Below, piece after piece: positions 46,734-55,548 of a stretch of DNA of 56,231 nucleotides. The position numbers and the translations under genes are program-made. The notes beneath the pieces are model-generated. The model saw nothing but the letters and a program-made list of their open reading frames with translations, ran no database searches and had not been told where the DNA came from. Origin of the DNA: Oligoflexia bacterium (lineage in GTDB: Bacteria; Bdellovibrionota; UBA1018; CAIPTA01; JAALKR01); the NCBI GenBank assembly GCA_011087955.1, contig JAALKR010000011.1, forward strand, positions 1 through 56,231, written 5' to 3'. The stretch's first letter is position 1, and every line of letters begins with the position of its first letter.

Positions 46734-48715
46734 ACTTCACCCCCTACACTTTTTAGTACCTTATTCTCTACTGGCTTTTCTTCCTGAGGAGCGCCAAACT
46801 GGCTCATTCTCCACTTCCGACGGTTGGAATACCATATGCCCAGAATAATAACGATTATGGGTATAAAAACTGTATTTAAGAGTTGGAAAAACTTACCTAT
46901 GCCCTCAATGCGCTCTCGGCCAGATCGCTTCACCTCACGCAGCTCCCTCTTTAGTCCAGCGATCTGCTTTGCCAATTGTTTCTTCTTTTTCAGGCCAACA
47001 TTCTGCAAAATAGCAATATTTCCCTCATTCGCTTTTCTTCCCAATTGACTTAACTCCGCCTGAACCTTGGCAATGCTAGCGTTAATTTCTCGAACTTTAT
47101 CTTTTGTCCCTTTTTCTGCTTCAAGTTCAATCGCAGTAATTGCATTAAATGGTCTAGACACCATCCCCTTTGTTCGAACTGAAAGAAGATCAACACTACC
47201 GATTAGCGCTTCCACTGCATTCAAGAACAGCGTAGAATTCTGATTAGCGATTGCTGGCCCCAGGAAACTCCGCTTAAACGCAAACTGATCATTGATAATA
47301 TCTACATCAGCAACTATCACTACCGCTGACTCCTTCTTTGATTCCATTAGGTGCTCTGCTTTCTTCTTTTGCGCTTTAGCTGCCTTAGCTTTTTTCCCTT
47401 TCTTTTCTTTCTTCCCGTCAGGAGGAATCCCGTCAGGATATGCCGTTTTAAATTTACCCACTGATTTATAGGCCATCACAACTGGCTCAGTGCCCTCAGA
47501 AAACTTGCGCCAAAGTATTTGTGGGCGATTAAGCTGAAACCCGCTTGCTGTATAGGAGTTGCCGCGATCTGTTGTTGCAAGCAGCGCGCTATGTTTTATG
47601 CCTTCAACATCTTTTTTGACCAGAGCCCCTGGAAACACCATGGTGAGATTGTTCAACCCCCCCGTAATCGGACTATCATTTCCCTGAGTGCAAGCTTGAT
47701 TACAACGCATAATCGCCAGCAGGCGACCAGGGGGCTGATTGGGATCAAACCTACCCGAGGCACTCAAGTGCTTGTCGCCAGCAAACGTCTTTGGCTTCAA
47801 TTCAATCCCCCATTTTTCCATCAACTTTGCAAACCCTGGATCCGGGGAACTAGAAACTCCACCTGCTGTCGCAACAGACGGATCAGAGATGGCCGCAGGA
47901 TCAACGAATACTAGAAGCTTACCACCTCCTAGCAAGTACTGATCAATAGCGTAATTAAGTCTCTCGGAAAACCCTTTGGGATGAATAACTACTAATACAT
48001 CGGTTCCTGAGATTTGCTCCGAATCAAGAGCTATTTTCTTTACCTCATGAAACTCACGGGCAAGGTTCGTCACAAGCCACGAGTCTTGTACACTTTTTCC
48101 TTGCATCCGCATAATTTGCGCAACGTAAGGACTTACTTCTTCATTAATCACGTCCAACGAAGACAAAACGCCGATTATTTTTTTCTTCGGATTCAAAGCA
48201 GAATATATGAGCTTTGTTAACTCATACTCCGTGTTACCCTTTTGAGCAGGATCAAAGAATTCAATAATTTTTTCAGTCCCCGACTCATTCTCAGCGACTA
48301 TTCCAAAGAAATAAGTCTCTGTCTCTGTGAGATGAAATTTCCGTAGACCATAGGCTAGAGCGTCTTCCTCCTCCGGAGTATCCGGACGAGGGTCGATTAC
48401 CTCAAGCTCAATATTATTCCGTGAATTTGCTACGTAGTCACGCAGCAACTCCCGAATATAGGTAAAGTGATTATTAAAAACCCTTAACCCCTCTGTACCC
48501 TTTTGTGCTGCAGTCTTTGAATAGTAAAGCTTTAACTTAATCGGGGAGTCTAACTTTGCAAGAATAGACTTTGTACCATCGGATAGCGCATACAACCGCT
48601 CTTCAGTAAAGTCTATCTTCACCCTCTTTAATAAAGTCGTACCACTATAGAGCAAGAACACCATAGAAAAGAGACTCAATATTGCACGGAGATAGTTTTC
48701 TTGTTTCTTAGTCAT
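46730..48715 (-). CDS. GldG-like ABC transporter auxiliary protein
   Basis: 661 residues. N-terminal helix (about 9-25), a large extracytoplasmic domain of the ABC_transp_aux type (IKLKLYYSKTA, a DVLVVIHPKGFSERLNYAIDQYLLGGGKLLVFVDP core), a Lys-rich insert (about 435-460), a coiled coil (about 545-605) and a C-terminal helix (about 612-630, NTVFIPIIVIILGIW). In gliding bacteria GldG joins GldF and GldA. Here it may serve gliding, polysaccharide or another envelope process. Ends in a 4-base overlap with the DUF4340 gene. Confidence 0.87.
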   Translation of the reverse strand: MTKKQENYLRAILSLFSMVFLLYSGTTLLKRVKIDFTEERLYALSDGTKSILAKLDSPIKLKLYYSKTAAQKGTEGLRVFNNHFTYIRELLRDYVANSRNNIELEVIDPRPDTPEEEDALAYGLRKFHLTETETYFFGIVAENESGTEKIIEFFDPAQKGNTEYELTKLIYSALNPKKKIIGVLSSLDVINEEVSPYVAQIMRMQGKSVQDSWLVTNLAREFHEVKKIALDSEQISGTDVLVVIHPKGFSERLNYAIDQYLLGGGKLLVFVDPAAISDPSVATAGGVSSSPDPGFAKLMEKWGIELKPKTFAGDKHLSASGRFDPNQPPGRLLAIMRCNQACTQGNDSPITGGLNNLTMVFPGALVKKDVEGIKHSALLATTDRGNSYTASGFQLNRPQILWRKFSEGTEPVVMAYKSVGKFKTAYPDGIPPDGKKEKKGKKAKAAKAQKKKAEHLMESKKESAVVIVADVDIINDQFAFKRSFLGPAIANQNSTLFLNAVEALIGSVDLLSVRTKGMVSRPFNAITAIELEAEKGTKDKVREINASIAKVQAELSQLGRKANEGNIAILQNVGLKKKKQLAKQIAGLKRELREVKRSGRERIEGIGKFFQLLNTVFIPIIVIILGIWYSNRRKWRMSQFGAPQEEKPVENKVLKSVGGEV

Positions 48716-48731
48716 CGCTCAGCTCTCCCTT

Positions 48732-49478
48732 CTAGCTCGCCCGATTCTCTTTTAAAAGAATCATGTTACCATACAGCCAGCAACCAATAGTGACCGCGAA
48801 AAACCATATGTTGCTCATTTGCAAAACACCCCTTTGCATCAACTCAAAGTGATTCAAGACACTCAACGACTCAAATACGTCCACCACAAACTTAGGCGAA
48901 AACGTAGAAATAAAATCCAAAACTGGTGGCGAAGCCGCCATCAGTATCACTGAGCAAGCAACAATAGATAAAATAAAACTAATCACTTGGTTCTTAGATA
49001 ACGCAGAAAAAAAGCATCCAACAGCAAGAAAGCTGCCGGCTACAAGGAATGACCCAAGGTAGCCAAGAAAAATCACTCCCCAATCAGGATCTCCCAGATA
49101 AGCCACAGTGAAGAGAATCGGGAAAGTGCCCAATATAGCGACCGAAATAAAGGCCCAAGAAGCAAAAAACTTCGTCAGCACTGCTTGCCGAATCGTGATA
49201 GGGAGAGTGAACATCAACTCAATAGTCCCGCTCTTGCGCTCTTCTGCCCAGAGGCGCATACCAACGGCAGGAACCAACAATAGAAGCATCCATGGAATAT
49301 AGGCAAAAAAAGACGTTAGAGACGCTTCACGCATAATAAAAAAGCTACCCCGTCCAGGCTCAAACGTAAGATACCCCGTGCCAAACAGGAAAATTACTAA
49401 AAAAACATAGCCAAGAGGAGTCTTAAAATAGGAAGAAAACTCCTTCCAAAACAATTCTTTACACACACGATTAATCAT
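48732..49478 (-). CDS. ABC-2 type permease (GldF-like)
   Basis: 248 residues, six membrane helices. It starts with a short cytoplasmic helix (KELFWKEFSSYFKTPLGYVFLVIFLF) typical of the GldF/CcmB-like group, and has RLWAEERKSGTIELMFTLPIT, a strong family motif. It is the channel partner of the ATPase encoded upstream, with 4 bases of overlap. Confidence 0.92.
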   Translation of the reverse strand: MINRVCKELFWKEFSSYFKTPLGYVFLVIFLFGTGYLTFEPGRGSFFIMREASLTSFFAYIPWMLLLLVPAVGMRLWAEERKSGTIELMFTLPITIRQAVLTKFFASWAFISVAILGTFPILFTVAYLGDPDWGVIFLGYLGSFLVAGSFLAVGCFFSALSKNQVISFILSIVACSVILMAASPPVLDFISTFSPKFVVDVFESLSVLNHFELMQRGVLQMSNIWFFAVTIGCWLYGNMILLKENRAS

Positions 49479-50212
49479 ATCGCCACCCCCTCTATAGGAC
49501 GCCCTGTTGTGATCACACGAAACACATCGTCAATCCTTTGTTTGTCTGACTTTGCCTTCAGCTCACTAGGAGTCCCCTCAAAAAGCTTCTTACCCTCACC
49601 GATAATGATACAACGATCACAGATAGCCTCAACCTCTTCCAATATGTGGGTTGAAACGAGAACCAATTTCTCCCTCGCCAGCTCTTTGATCATTGAGCGA
49701 ACTTCCGCCTTTTGATTAGGGTCCAAACCATCGGTTGGCTCATCGAGGATCAGAACTTTTGGATCATGAATTAAAGCCTGCGCAAGAGAGACTCGTCGCT
49801 TATATCCCTTTGATAAGGTATCAATAATCTGGCCCTGCACAGATTCGAGAGCACACTTCTTAATAATTTCAGCCACTCGATTTTTAATCTCCTCTTGCGG
49901 AACCTCTCTAAAACTTGCAATTTGAGTCAAAAACTCGACGACATACATTTCTTCGTATAAGGGCGCATTTTCTGGCACATAGCCAATTATTTTTTGGGCT
50001 TCAAGCGTATCTGAAACAATAGAGTGCCCACAAACTGACACGTCCCCCATCGTTGGCTCGACAAAGCCAGTAACGATTTTCATTGTAGTTGATTTACCAG
50101 CACCATTCGGACCTAAGAAGCCAAGAACCTCGCCCTGATTGGCTTTAAAACTAATATCCGACACCGCTTTAATATCGTCAAATGACTTTGAAATACTCTT
50201 TACTTCAATCAC
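49475..50212 (-). CDS. ABC transporter ATPase (GldA-like)
   Basis: 245 residues. Walker A LGPNGAGKST, Q-loop YVPENAPLYEEM, signature LSKGYKRRVSLAQAL, Walker B VLILDEPTDGLDPNQ and His switch STHILEE. GTG start with AGGTAGG upstream. First gene of the four-gene GldA-GldF-GldG-DUF4340 operon, about 46 bases after a strong -10 box. Confidence 0.94.
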   Translation of the reverse strand: MIEVKSISKSFDDIKAVSDISFKANQGEVLGFLGPNGAGKSTTMKIVTGFVEPTMGDVSVCGHSIVSDTLEAQKIIGYVPENAPLYEEMYVVEFLTQIASFREVPQEEIKNRVAEIIKKCALESVQGQIIDTLSKGYKRRVSLAQALIHDPKVLILDEPTDGLDPNQKAEVRSMIKELAREKLVLVSTHILEEVEAICDRCIIIGEGKKLFEGTPSELKAKSDKQRIDDVFRVITTGRPIEGVAI

Positions 50213-50257
50213 AACCTACCTCATAAAAAATTAATGGCCGCCACCTTCGTCAACTAA

Positions 50258-50285
50258 ATTATAGGCAGAGCCGATTAGAAGTCAA
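50258..50285 (-). promoter_or_regulatory. Strong sigma-70 promoter of the Gld-like ABC operon
   Basis: On the minus strand TTGACT (50280-50285) and a perfect TATAAT (50258-50263) are 16 bases apart. Transcription would begin near 50251, giving a leader of about 39 bases before the GTG at 50212. This is the best promoter match I find in the window. Confidence 0.7.
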
Positions 50286-50327
50286 CATGGCCTACAATAA
50301 ATAAGTTCAGGTAGTTTTTGTGAAGCG

Positions 50328-50347
50328 AAGTTGCTGAGCTGCAACTT
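50328..50347. other. Seven-pair hairpin after the radical SAM gene
   Basis: AAGTTGC (50328-50334) pairs with GCAACTT (50341-50347) around a six-base loop. It lies 42 bases past the stop of the minus-strand radical SAM gene, so it may help terminate that transcript, but neither strand has a long T run after it. Confidence 0.4.
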
Positions 50348-50388
50348 TCCCAAGTTATTCATAATTAAATAGGCTTTGTCACGTATGG

Positions 50389-51741
50389 TTAAGAGCTTTC
50401 ATCCATATGAGGATACAATATTTCATAGAATTCAGGGAATGTTTCTTCTAGTGAAGTGCCGCGAGTTTTATCTAAGAGAGCGATATACTCTTGAAATTCA
50501 CAAAATCGCTTGGACCAATCCTCGCTATACATGAACTTAACCATACTTCGTAAGCGTTTGATCCCGTAATCATGCTCAAGAAATTCTTGATTGCCAGCAA
50601 ATCGCTCCTCTAGCCAAACAATAAGTTTCTCCACTTTGTCATGAATCGCATTCTTGACTGGCGTCGGCAGTGTTTTCACATTCAAGTAAGCCGGATTGTG
50701 CACAAAGTGAAAGTTAATTAAACCAGCGCCAAGAGGGTAAGCATTAATTTTTTTGAAATCCTGACTAAGCTTCCATTGGATGAATTCGGGCAAATAATAC
50801 ATATTGAGCGCCTGAACTGAGCACTCCATGGCTACTTCAATATTGCTGGGCGTATTATCTAATGTTCGCAAATTTTCCCCGATATCAGCCCACTTCGAAG
50901 GGTAACGAATATAAGAGTTCATAGCCCCAAAGCTATCCAAACTAAACCCAAAGCGGACGTACTTAAATTTTTGCCAAAGCGTAAGCACCTTTTCCGGAAT
51001 ATAAGTACCATTCGAGTTATAGCGAAGCATAATGTTTTTTGCGTATCCTTGGCGAATGCACTCTTCCAAGAATTCAAAATGTTCTTTTAAGATCAGAGGC
51101 TCTCCGCCGGCAATATGCAGTCGCTGCATATGAGGGATTCGTGACAACAGATCCGACCAGACCTCGGGATTTTTGTACCACTCGTAGGAAGCGCCACCTA
51201 CTCGACCTTCATTATGCCAGCCCATAGTTTCGCGCAAGCGGTCGTCCTTGATTTGAGGATTAATAATTTTCCAATCCTTAATCCATGAACTTGAGTCGTG
51301 GGAGTTACACATCACGCACCTCAAATTACATAAATGACCAAAGCGTAAATCCATATATTGAATTTTCTCCGGCACTGCACCATTTTCTTTAGTGTTAGCG
51401 ACTAGCTCATCGATGCTCACTCGACGAGACCAGAATGCAGTTTCCCAAATTCGTTTTGAATTAACTCCGCTAGTTTCTTCCTTAAAGCATTTTTGGCAAG
51501 AAGGAGGCATTTCTCCTTTCAGCATTTGGACTCGTACGGTCTTTATGTAGTCCGAGTTCCAAAATTTACGTAATCCTGATTCTGTGGAAGCAAGACTCAA
51601 AGACTCCCTGTGCTGGGGGGGGGGATGAGGAGCAACGCAACAAAGCTTCATTTCACCGTTGGTTTTTGTGGAGACGTGGATCCATGGCAAAATACAAAAG
51701 GTCTTACTAACTTTATTGTTTACAATTTCTTTTTTGCTCAT
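50389..51741 (-). CDS. Twitch-domain radical SAM protein, copy 1 (with C10 tract)
   Basis: 450 residues from the ATG at 51741, which matches the start of its near-identical copy at 54124 (an ATG six bases earlier is less likely). The Cys-rich segments typical of a twitch domain come first: Cys16 in FCILPWIHVSTKTNG, Cys34-Cys35 and CQKC (82-85). The radical SAM motif CNLRCVMC follows (138-145), then an AGGEPL strand. Residues 40-42 (three Pro) are coded by part of a run of ten C. It faces away from the other three radical SAM genes. The substrate is unknown. Members of this family often occur in several copies near surface-glycan or peptide-modification genes. Confidence 0.85.
   Translation of the reverse strand: MSKKEIVNNKVSKTFCILPWIHVSTKTNGEMKLCCVAPHPPPQHRESLSLASTESGLRKFWNSDYIKTVRVQMLKGEMPPSCQKCFKEETSGVNSKRIWETAFWSRRVSIDELVANTKENGAVPEKIQYMDLRFGHLCNLRCVMCNSHDSSSWIKDWKIINPQIKDDRLRETMGWHNEGRVGGASYEWYKNPEVWSDLLSRIPHMQRLHIAGGEPLILKEHFEFLEECIRQGYAKNIMLRYNSNGTYIPEKVLTLWQKFKYVRFGFSLDSFGAMNSYIRYPSKWADIGENLRTLDNTPSNIEVAMECSVQALNMYYLPEFIQWKLSQDFKKINAYPLGAGLINFHFVHNPAYLNVKTLPTPVKNAIHDKVEKLIVWLEERFAGNQEFLEHDYGIKRLRSMVKFMYSEDWSKRFCEFQEYIALLDKTRGTSLEETFPEFYEILYPHMDESS
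50912..51009 (-). repeat. 98-bp identical tract, copy A (inverted pair)
   Basis: These 98 bases on the minus strand equal 54901-54998 on the plus strand without a mismatch by my reading, inside a longer stretch of high identity between the two radical SAM genes. The two copies form a long inverted repeat around the segment from about 51.0 to 54.9 kb. Confidence 0.85.
51615..51624 (-). repeat. Run of ten C in the coding strand of the radical SAM gene
   Basis: A G10 run on the plus strand is a C10 run in the coding strand at codons 40-42, near the start of a 450-codon gene. Such tracts slip during replication; a change of one base would shift the frame and end the protein early. The paralogue at 54124 has no such run in the matching region. 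Confidence 0.85.
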
Positions 51742-51951
51742 TGGCATTCCTTCTTGAAGAGGTCAAAATCATGTTACAAGCCGCACTATGCGCACGCAAG
51801 CGCCAAATGAAAAAGTAACAAGTGAAGCGCTAGTCACCATTGGTTTCTTACACTCCAATCACGGCGCAGCTCGCTATAGTCAACCTTTAGCGCTGTAAGC
51901 CTCGACATGCTCTCCAGAGTTTGGCTATGATTGCCTATTGCTAGGGCTTCA

Positions 51952-53046
51952 ATGAGTGATGATTTAAATTTTTCAGACTACGATTTTACCAAAATTCCAT
52001 TCGATCGATTGGTTCGAGTGGGGCAACGATCGCTTTTAGGCAAAGATCTTTTTTGCGTGTCTTGGCTGCTTGGGAGGTTTTGTAATTACCGTTGCACCTA
52101 CTGCTGGCCTTATGGAAGATCGGACAAAAAGGACCATCGGCCCACAGAACTTGTTCTAAGTACTTTGGATGAAATAAAACGCCAGGCGAGAGATCGTGGA
52201 TTCAACTCTTTTCACTTTTCTTTTTCCGGAGGAGAGCCCACGCTTCACCCAGGTTACTTAAAAATTTTGCACCATTATAATGACGATATTAAAAATTGTA
52301 ATTACCAGAGCGTTCATATGACAACAAACCTCTCTGCCGGCATTGGTTGGTTTAAAAAATACGTTGTCGCAACAAAGGATCTGCATAGAGTTAGCATTAC
52401 AGCAAGCTTCCATAAAGAGTTCGCCAACCAGGAGCAATTCCGCGATAAGTTAATATTTCTCCAAGAGAACAAAGTGCAGACTACAATCAATATGGTCATG
52501 GTGCCGGAGCGCTTCGAGTTGCTCTGGGAGGACGCATTGTTTTTTCATGAAGCCGGTTTAAACGTAACTCTTAAACCACAATCTAACAAAACGGCCACAA
52601 AAATTGTTGAGGGCTACACCGAAGGTCAACTAGACCGTTTACAACAAGGAATGCCTCAACGTGACTACACCACTGCGAGACTAAAGAAAAAAAAGCAAGC
52701 CCCTCCACTCATGCAAGTGGAATTTATCGATGACAAGGGTAATCCTTGGTATATGGACCAAGCGGAGCGATTCAACTGTTATGATTTCAATAATTTTAAA
52801 GGCTGGGAATGTAGCGCTGGGTATAGGAGTATTATCATTCGCGAGCCAGACGGTTCAATCAAGCGCTCGTACTCCTGTAATGACGAACCTTTAGGCAATA
52901 TTGAAACTGGCTTCAATCTTTTTCCGACTCCGAAGCTATGCATGACTCCTCATTGCGTAAGTTCTGCGGATTCAAAGATCCCAAAGCGAAAACTAGGCAC
53001 AAAGCTTCCGCTCTGGCCTGGCGATAAAACTTTTGAGGCTCGATAG
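51952..53046 (+). CDS. Radical SAM protein with C-terminal Cys domain
   Basis: 364 residues from the ATG at 51952 (AGGG five bases upstream; a TTG at 51931 would add seven). The radical SAM motif is at Cys44-Cys48-Cys51 (FCNYRCTYCW), with FSFSGGEPTLHP as the SAM-binding glycine motif. The C-terminal part has Cys in ERFNCYDF, GWECSAGY, SYSCND and KLCMTPHC, as in SPASM/twitch auxiliary-cluster domains. It is the first gene of a plus-strand run of three radical SAM genes, overlapping the next by 14 bases if that one starts at 53033. The 204 bases upstream, shared with the divergent copy 1, hold no clear promoter. Confidence 0.85.
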   Translation: MSDDLNFSDYDFTKIPFDRLVRVGQRSLLGKDLFCVSWLLGRFCNYRCTYCWPYGRSDKKDHRPTELVLSTLDEIKRQARDRGFNSFHFSFSGGEPTLHPGYLKILHHYNDDIKNCNYQSVHMTTNLSAGIGWFKKYVVATKDLHRVSITASFHKEFANQEQFRDKLIFLQENKVQTTINMVMVPERFELLWEDALFFHEAGLNVTLKPQSNKTATKIVEGYTEGQLDRLQQGMPQRDYTTARLKKKKQAPPLMQVEFIDDKGNPWYMDQAERFNCYDFNNFKGWECSAGYRSIIIREPDGSIKRSYSCNDEPLGNIETGFNLFPTPKLCMTPHCVSSADSKIPKRKLGTKLPLWPGDKTFEAR

Positions 53047-54127
53047 TTTGTACAAGTCTAGTGAAATTAAGACCGTACATTTGGAGATTACAACGAAGTG
53101 TAATGCAGCTTGCCCGATGTGTTTGAGAACGGTGCAGGGAGGGAAAGTTAACCCTAAAATGCCCCTTACTGAGCTTCATCTTTCAGACATCAAGAAAATT
53201 TTTCCGCTTGCGTTTATAAAACAACTAAATCGAATTTATATGTGCGGAAACTACGGTGACCCGGCTGCTGCTCAAGACACACTGGAGATCTTTGAATATT
53301 TTCGTAACTCCAACCCCAATATTAAGCTAGATATTTTTTCTAATGGATCGATACGCACTCCAGAGTGGTGGGGCAAGCTAGCTAAAATTGTGAATCATGC
53401 CCGCTTTGCCATTGATGGACTGGCCGAAACAAACCACCTATACCGCCGAGGCACTTCATGGAATCGCATTATTGAAAATCTAAAATCCTTTATTGATCAG
53501 GGAGGACATGCAGAATGGGATTTTATTGTTTTTCGGCACAATGAAGATGAACTAGAAAAGGCCCAAGAGCTTGCTAAGAAGCTCAGGGTTACAAAATTCC
53601 ACATCAAGAAAACAGGGCGATTTTTTTCAAATATAAAATCCACAGGAAAAGAGCAGCAAGAAGTTTTTAATAAGGACGGAGAAGTTGAGTATTGTATAGA
53701 AAAGCCCATTAACCCTAAATTCCAAAACAATGCGCTAGAAAAAGAACAAAAATTAATCGAAAAATTTGATGACATGAAATCTTATTTTGATTCCACTCCT
53801 GTAAATTGCAAAGTGGCAAAAGAGAAAAGTCTTTTTATAAGTGCCGAAGGCTTGGTCTTTCCATGTTGTTGGACAGGAAATCAAATGTATCCTTGGTATT
53901 TCAAGGATCGTGGTGGTGAAATTTGGAGTCACATGAAGCATTACGATTTCGATAAAGAAAAAATTTCTGCTATCGATAACCCAATTGCAAAAATTATTGA
54001 CGGCCCATGGATTCAATTTTCCTTTCCCAACTCATGGAAGAAGCCATGCTTGGAAGACGGGAAACTTCGAACCTGTGCGAAGACCTGTGGCACAGATTTT
54101 GACCCCTTTAAGGACCAATTCCAATGA
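53033..54127 (+). CDS. Twitch-type radical SAM protein
   Basis: 364 residues. Radical SAM motif Cys23-Cys27-Cys30 (KCNAACPMC). A C-terminal Cys region has VNCKVAKEK, PCCWTG, KPCLEDG and TCAKTC, fit for one or two further clusters. It is related to the protein at 6393-7532. Only TTG starts are available before the motif: 53033, or 53048 with TGAGG nine bases upstream and one base after the previous stop. The second is slightly better supported. The stop overlaps the next gene by 4 bases (ATGA), so translation is coupled. Confidence 0.83.
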   Translation: MRLDSLYKSSEIKTVHLEITTKCNAACPMCLRTVQGGKVNPKMPLTELHLSDIKKIFPLAFIKQLNRIYMCGNYGDPAAAQDTLEIFEYFRNSNPNIKLDIFSNGSIRTPEWWGKLAKIVNHARFAIDGLAETNHLYRRGTSWNRIIENLKSFIDQGGHAEWDFIVFRHNEDELEKAQELAKKLRVTKFHIKKTGRFFSNIKSTGKEQQEVFNKDGEVEYCIEKPINPKFQNNALEKEQKLIEKFDDMKSYFDSTPVNCKVAKEKSLFISAEGLVFPCCWTGNQMYPWYFKDRGGEIWSHMKHYDFDKEKISAIDNPIAKIIDGPWIQFSFPNSWKKPCLEDGKLRTCAKTCGTDFDPFKDQFQ

Positions 54128-55548
54128 GTGAAAAAGAAGTTGTAAATAATAAAATTAGTAAGACTTTTTGCATTTTGCCATGGATCCACGTCTCCACAAA
54201 AACCAACGGTGAAATGAGGCTTTGTTGCACTACTTCTGCATCCAGTGCAGGAAAATCAAACGATAAGAAATTTGGTGGTAAGCTGGGGGTTTTTCGAAGT
54301 GACACAGGAAGCCCATTAAACCTTGCGTCTGCAGGATTACTGAAGTCCTGGAACTCAGATTACATGAAGACCGTGCGGAGCCAAATGCTTAAGGGAGAGA
54401 TCCCCTCCTCTTGCCAAAAATGCTTTAAGGAAGAAGCTAGCGGAGTTAATTCAAAACGAATTTGGGAAACTGAATATTGGTCTCGTCAAGTAAGCATCAA
54501 TGACCTAGTCGCTAACACTAAAGAAGATGGTGCAGTGCCAGAGAAAATTCAATATATGGATTTACGCTTTGGTCATTTATGTAATTTAAAATGCACAATG
54601 TGTAGCCCCCACGACTCAAGCTCATGGATTAAGGATTGGAAAACTATTAATCCTCAAATCAAAAATGATCACTTGCAGGGGATTATGAGCTGGGACAATG
54701 AAGGGCGAGCAGATGGTGCTTCCTATGAGTGGTACAAGAACCCTGAATTTTGGTCGGACCTATTGTCGCAAATCCCTCATATGCAGCAACTATATTTTGC
54801 CGGTGGAGAGCCTCTGATCTTAAAAGAACATTTTGAACTCTTGGAAGAGTGCATTCGCCAAGGATACGCAAAAAACATTACGCTTCGCTATAACTCGAAC
54901 GGTACTTATATTCCGGAAAAGGTGCTTACGCTTTGGCAAAAATTTAAGTACGTCCGCTTTGGGTTTAGTTTGGATAGCTTTGGGGCTATGAACTCTTACA
55001 TTCGTTACCCTTCGAAGTGGGCTGACATCGAAAAAAATTTGCGAGCATTAGACAATACGCCCAGCAATATTGAAGTAACCATGGCCTGTGCAGTGCAGGC
55101 CCTCAATATGTACTATCTGCCTGAATTCATCCAATGGAAGCTTAGTCAGGATTTTAAAAAGATTAATGCTTACCCCCATGGCGCTGGCTTAATTAATTTC
55201 CACTTCGTGTACCATCCGGCAAACTTAAATGTAAAAATGCTGCCGACGCCAGTCAAGGATGCGATCCATGACAAAATGGAGAAGTTTATTGTTTGGCTAG
55301 AGGAACGATTTGCCGGCAACAAAGAATTCCTCAAGAACAATTACGGAGTCAAACGCTTACGAAGTATGGTTAAGTTCATGTATAGCGAGGATTGGTCCAA
55401 TCGATTTTGTGAATTTCAAGAGTATATTGCTCTCTTAGATAAAACTCGCGGCACTTCACTAGAAGAAACGTTCCCTGAGTTTTATGAAGTATTGCGTCCG
55501 CATATGGATAAAGCCTATTTCAGCGTAAGAGGCGATACAGAAATTTAA
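54124..55548 (+). CDS. Twitch-domain radical SAM protein, copy 2
   Basis: 474 residues, about 80 % identical by eye to the product of 50389-51741 after the first 75 residues and at the N-terminus. It has Cys16, Cys34-Cys35, CQKC (97-100), the radical SAM motif CNLKCTMC (153-160) and FAGGEPL. A region of about 30 residues (about 37-70) differs from copy 1 and lacks the poly-Pro codons; the C-terminal end is also longer. It ends with 4 bases of convergent overlap with the oxygenase gene. Confidence 0.87.
   Translation: MSEKEVVNNKISKTFCILPWIHVSTKTNGEMRLCCTTSASSAGKSNDKKFGGKLGVFRSDTGSPLNLASAGLLKSWNSDYMKTVRSQMLKGEIPSSCQKCFKEEASGVNSKRIWETEYWSRQVSINDLVANTKEDGAVPEKIQYMDLRFGHLCNLKCTMCSPHDSSSWIKDWKTINPQIKNDHLQGIMSWDNEGRADGASYEWYKNPEFWSDLLSQIPHMQQLYFAGGEPLILKEHFELLEECIRQGYAKNITLRYNSNGTYIPEKVLTLWQKFKYVRFGFSLDSFGAMNSYIRYPSKWADIEKNLRALDNTPSNIEVTMACAVQALNMYYLPEFIQWKLSQDFKKINAYPHGAGLINFHFVYHPANLNVKMLPTPVKDAIHDKMEKFIVWLEERFAGNKEFLKNNYGVKRLRSMVKFMYSEDWSNRFCEFQEYIALLDKTRGTSLEETFPEFYEVLRPHMDKAYFSVRGDTEI
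54901..54998 (+). repeat. 98-bp identical tract, copy B (inverted pair)
   Basis: Partner of 50912-51009 in inverted orientation. Flanking bases differ only by scattered transitions (for example gaac/gaat just before, ttaca/ttata just after). This points to recent duplication or gene conversion between the two genes. Confidence 0.85.
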
